Source: Actinomycetota bacterium (GTDB lineage: Bacteria > Cyanobacteriota > Vampirovibrionia > Obscuribacterales > Obscuribacteraceae). Taken from it: a DNA stretch of 5,403 nt. Positions within the stretch are counted from its first letter, which is position 1. Every line of letters starts with the position of its first letter. The notes below the pieces were generated by a model. It did not search any database. It worked only from the letters and a program-made list of their open reading frames with translations, and was not told where the DNA came from. Below, piece after piece: positions 5,194 through 5,403 of the stretch. Location: positions 1 to 5,403 of the forward strand of contig CAJCIF010000145.1 of NCBI GenBank assembly GCA_903970355.1. Reading direction: 5' to 3'. A program made the translations under genes and the position numbers.

Positions 5194-5403
5194 ATGGCAA
5201 AGATCCTACTTGTAGAAGACGATGTCGATCTGGCGAAGACCGTCGAAGAATGGCTGTCTTTCGAGCACCATACGATCGAAGCTGTGCACAACGGCACCGA
5301 TGCTATCGAACGTCTGAAGATGTGCGCGTATGACGCCATCATCCTGGACTGGAACCTGCCTGACATTAGCGGGCTGGATATATGCCAACGTTTTCGTACC
5401 CAG
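5194..5403 (+). CDS. Response regulator, receiver domain (N-terminal part; gene runs off the window)
   Basis: Seventy codons from ATG 5194-5196 to the window end, open throughout. The start is supported by GGAAAG at 5182-5187 and by the receiver domain beginning directly (MAKILLVEDDVDLA). The acidic pocket is Glu8-Asp9-Asp10, and the expected phospho-acceptor is Asp52 in IILDWNLPDISGLD, followed by the usual Pro and Gly. The conserved Thr/Ser and Lys of the second half, and the output domain, lie outside the window. The LDWxLPDxSGLD wording is common in OmpR/PhoB-type regulators, but a single-domain or other output type cannot be excluded. It is divergent from the membrane kinase gene with a 119-bp gap, so it is the likely phosphotransfer partner of one or both kinases. 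Confidence 0.93.
   Translation, partial: MAKILLVEDDVDLAKTVEEWLSFEHHTIEAVHNGTDAIERLKMCAYDAIILDWNLPDISGLDICQRFRTQ

Noticed and set aside
5166..5388. Two minus-strand frames of 60-66 codons opposite the response regulator
   Set aside because: The plus strand encodes an unmistakable receiver domain with its phospho-acceptor site, so these are antisense shadows.

Overview
The window looks like a bacterial chromosome of moderate GC. It holds five protein genes, two of them cut by the window edges, with short intergenic gaps and no RNA gene, insertion sequence or CRISPR array that I could see. The wording of the four-repeat secreted protein (LE-x-x-x-[IV]-[LF]-GQT units) and of the response-regulator N-terminus (VEDDxDLAKTVEEWLSFEHH) reminds me of Obscuribacterales-type Melainabacteria (Vampirovibrionophyceae), the non-photosynthetic relatives of Cyanobacteria. 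That placement is from memory of family style, not from a search, and is tentative.

Layout from left to right: (1) the C-terminal 235 residues of a plus-strand, Tyr/Gly/Asn-rich, glutamate-free and probably extracellular protein of unknown function (1-708). (2) Converging on it after only 34 bp, a minus-strand gene for a 468-residue exported protein built from four copies of a charged helical repeat, with a Gly/Met-rich insert between copies three and four (743-2149). (3) A minus-strand gene for a 282-residue soluble histidine kinase that lacks any sensor domain (2314-3162). (4) 73 bp upstream of it, a minus-strand gene for a 612-residue membrane histidine kinase with two TM segments, HAMP, PAS, HisKA and HATPase_c domains (3236-5074). 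(5) Divergent from that, across a 119-bp intergenic region, the first 70 codons of a plus-strand response regulator (5194-5403, running off the right edge).

The kinases and the regulator form a likely two-component locus. The two kinase cores are close paralogs: a hand alignment without gaps gives 163 identities in 236 positions, about 69%. The stretch around the phospho-histidine is nearly identical, so both probably address the same regulator, and mixed dimers are plausible. In the divergent intergenic region a 17-bp palindrome covers candidate -35 boxes for both directions, an arrangement suited to joint control of the kinase genes and the regulator gene.

The most interesting points are the full-length/stripped kinase pair with its conserved C-terminal tail, the shared palindrome in the divergent promoter region, and the repeat protein whose repeat family I cannot link to a named domain.
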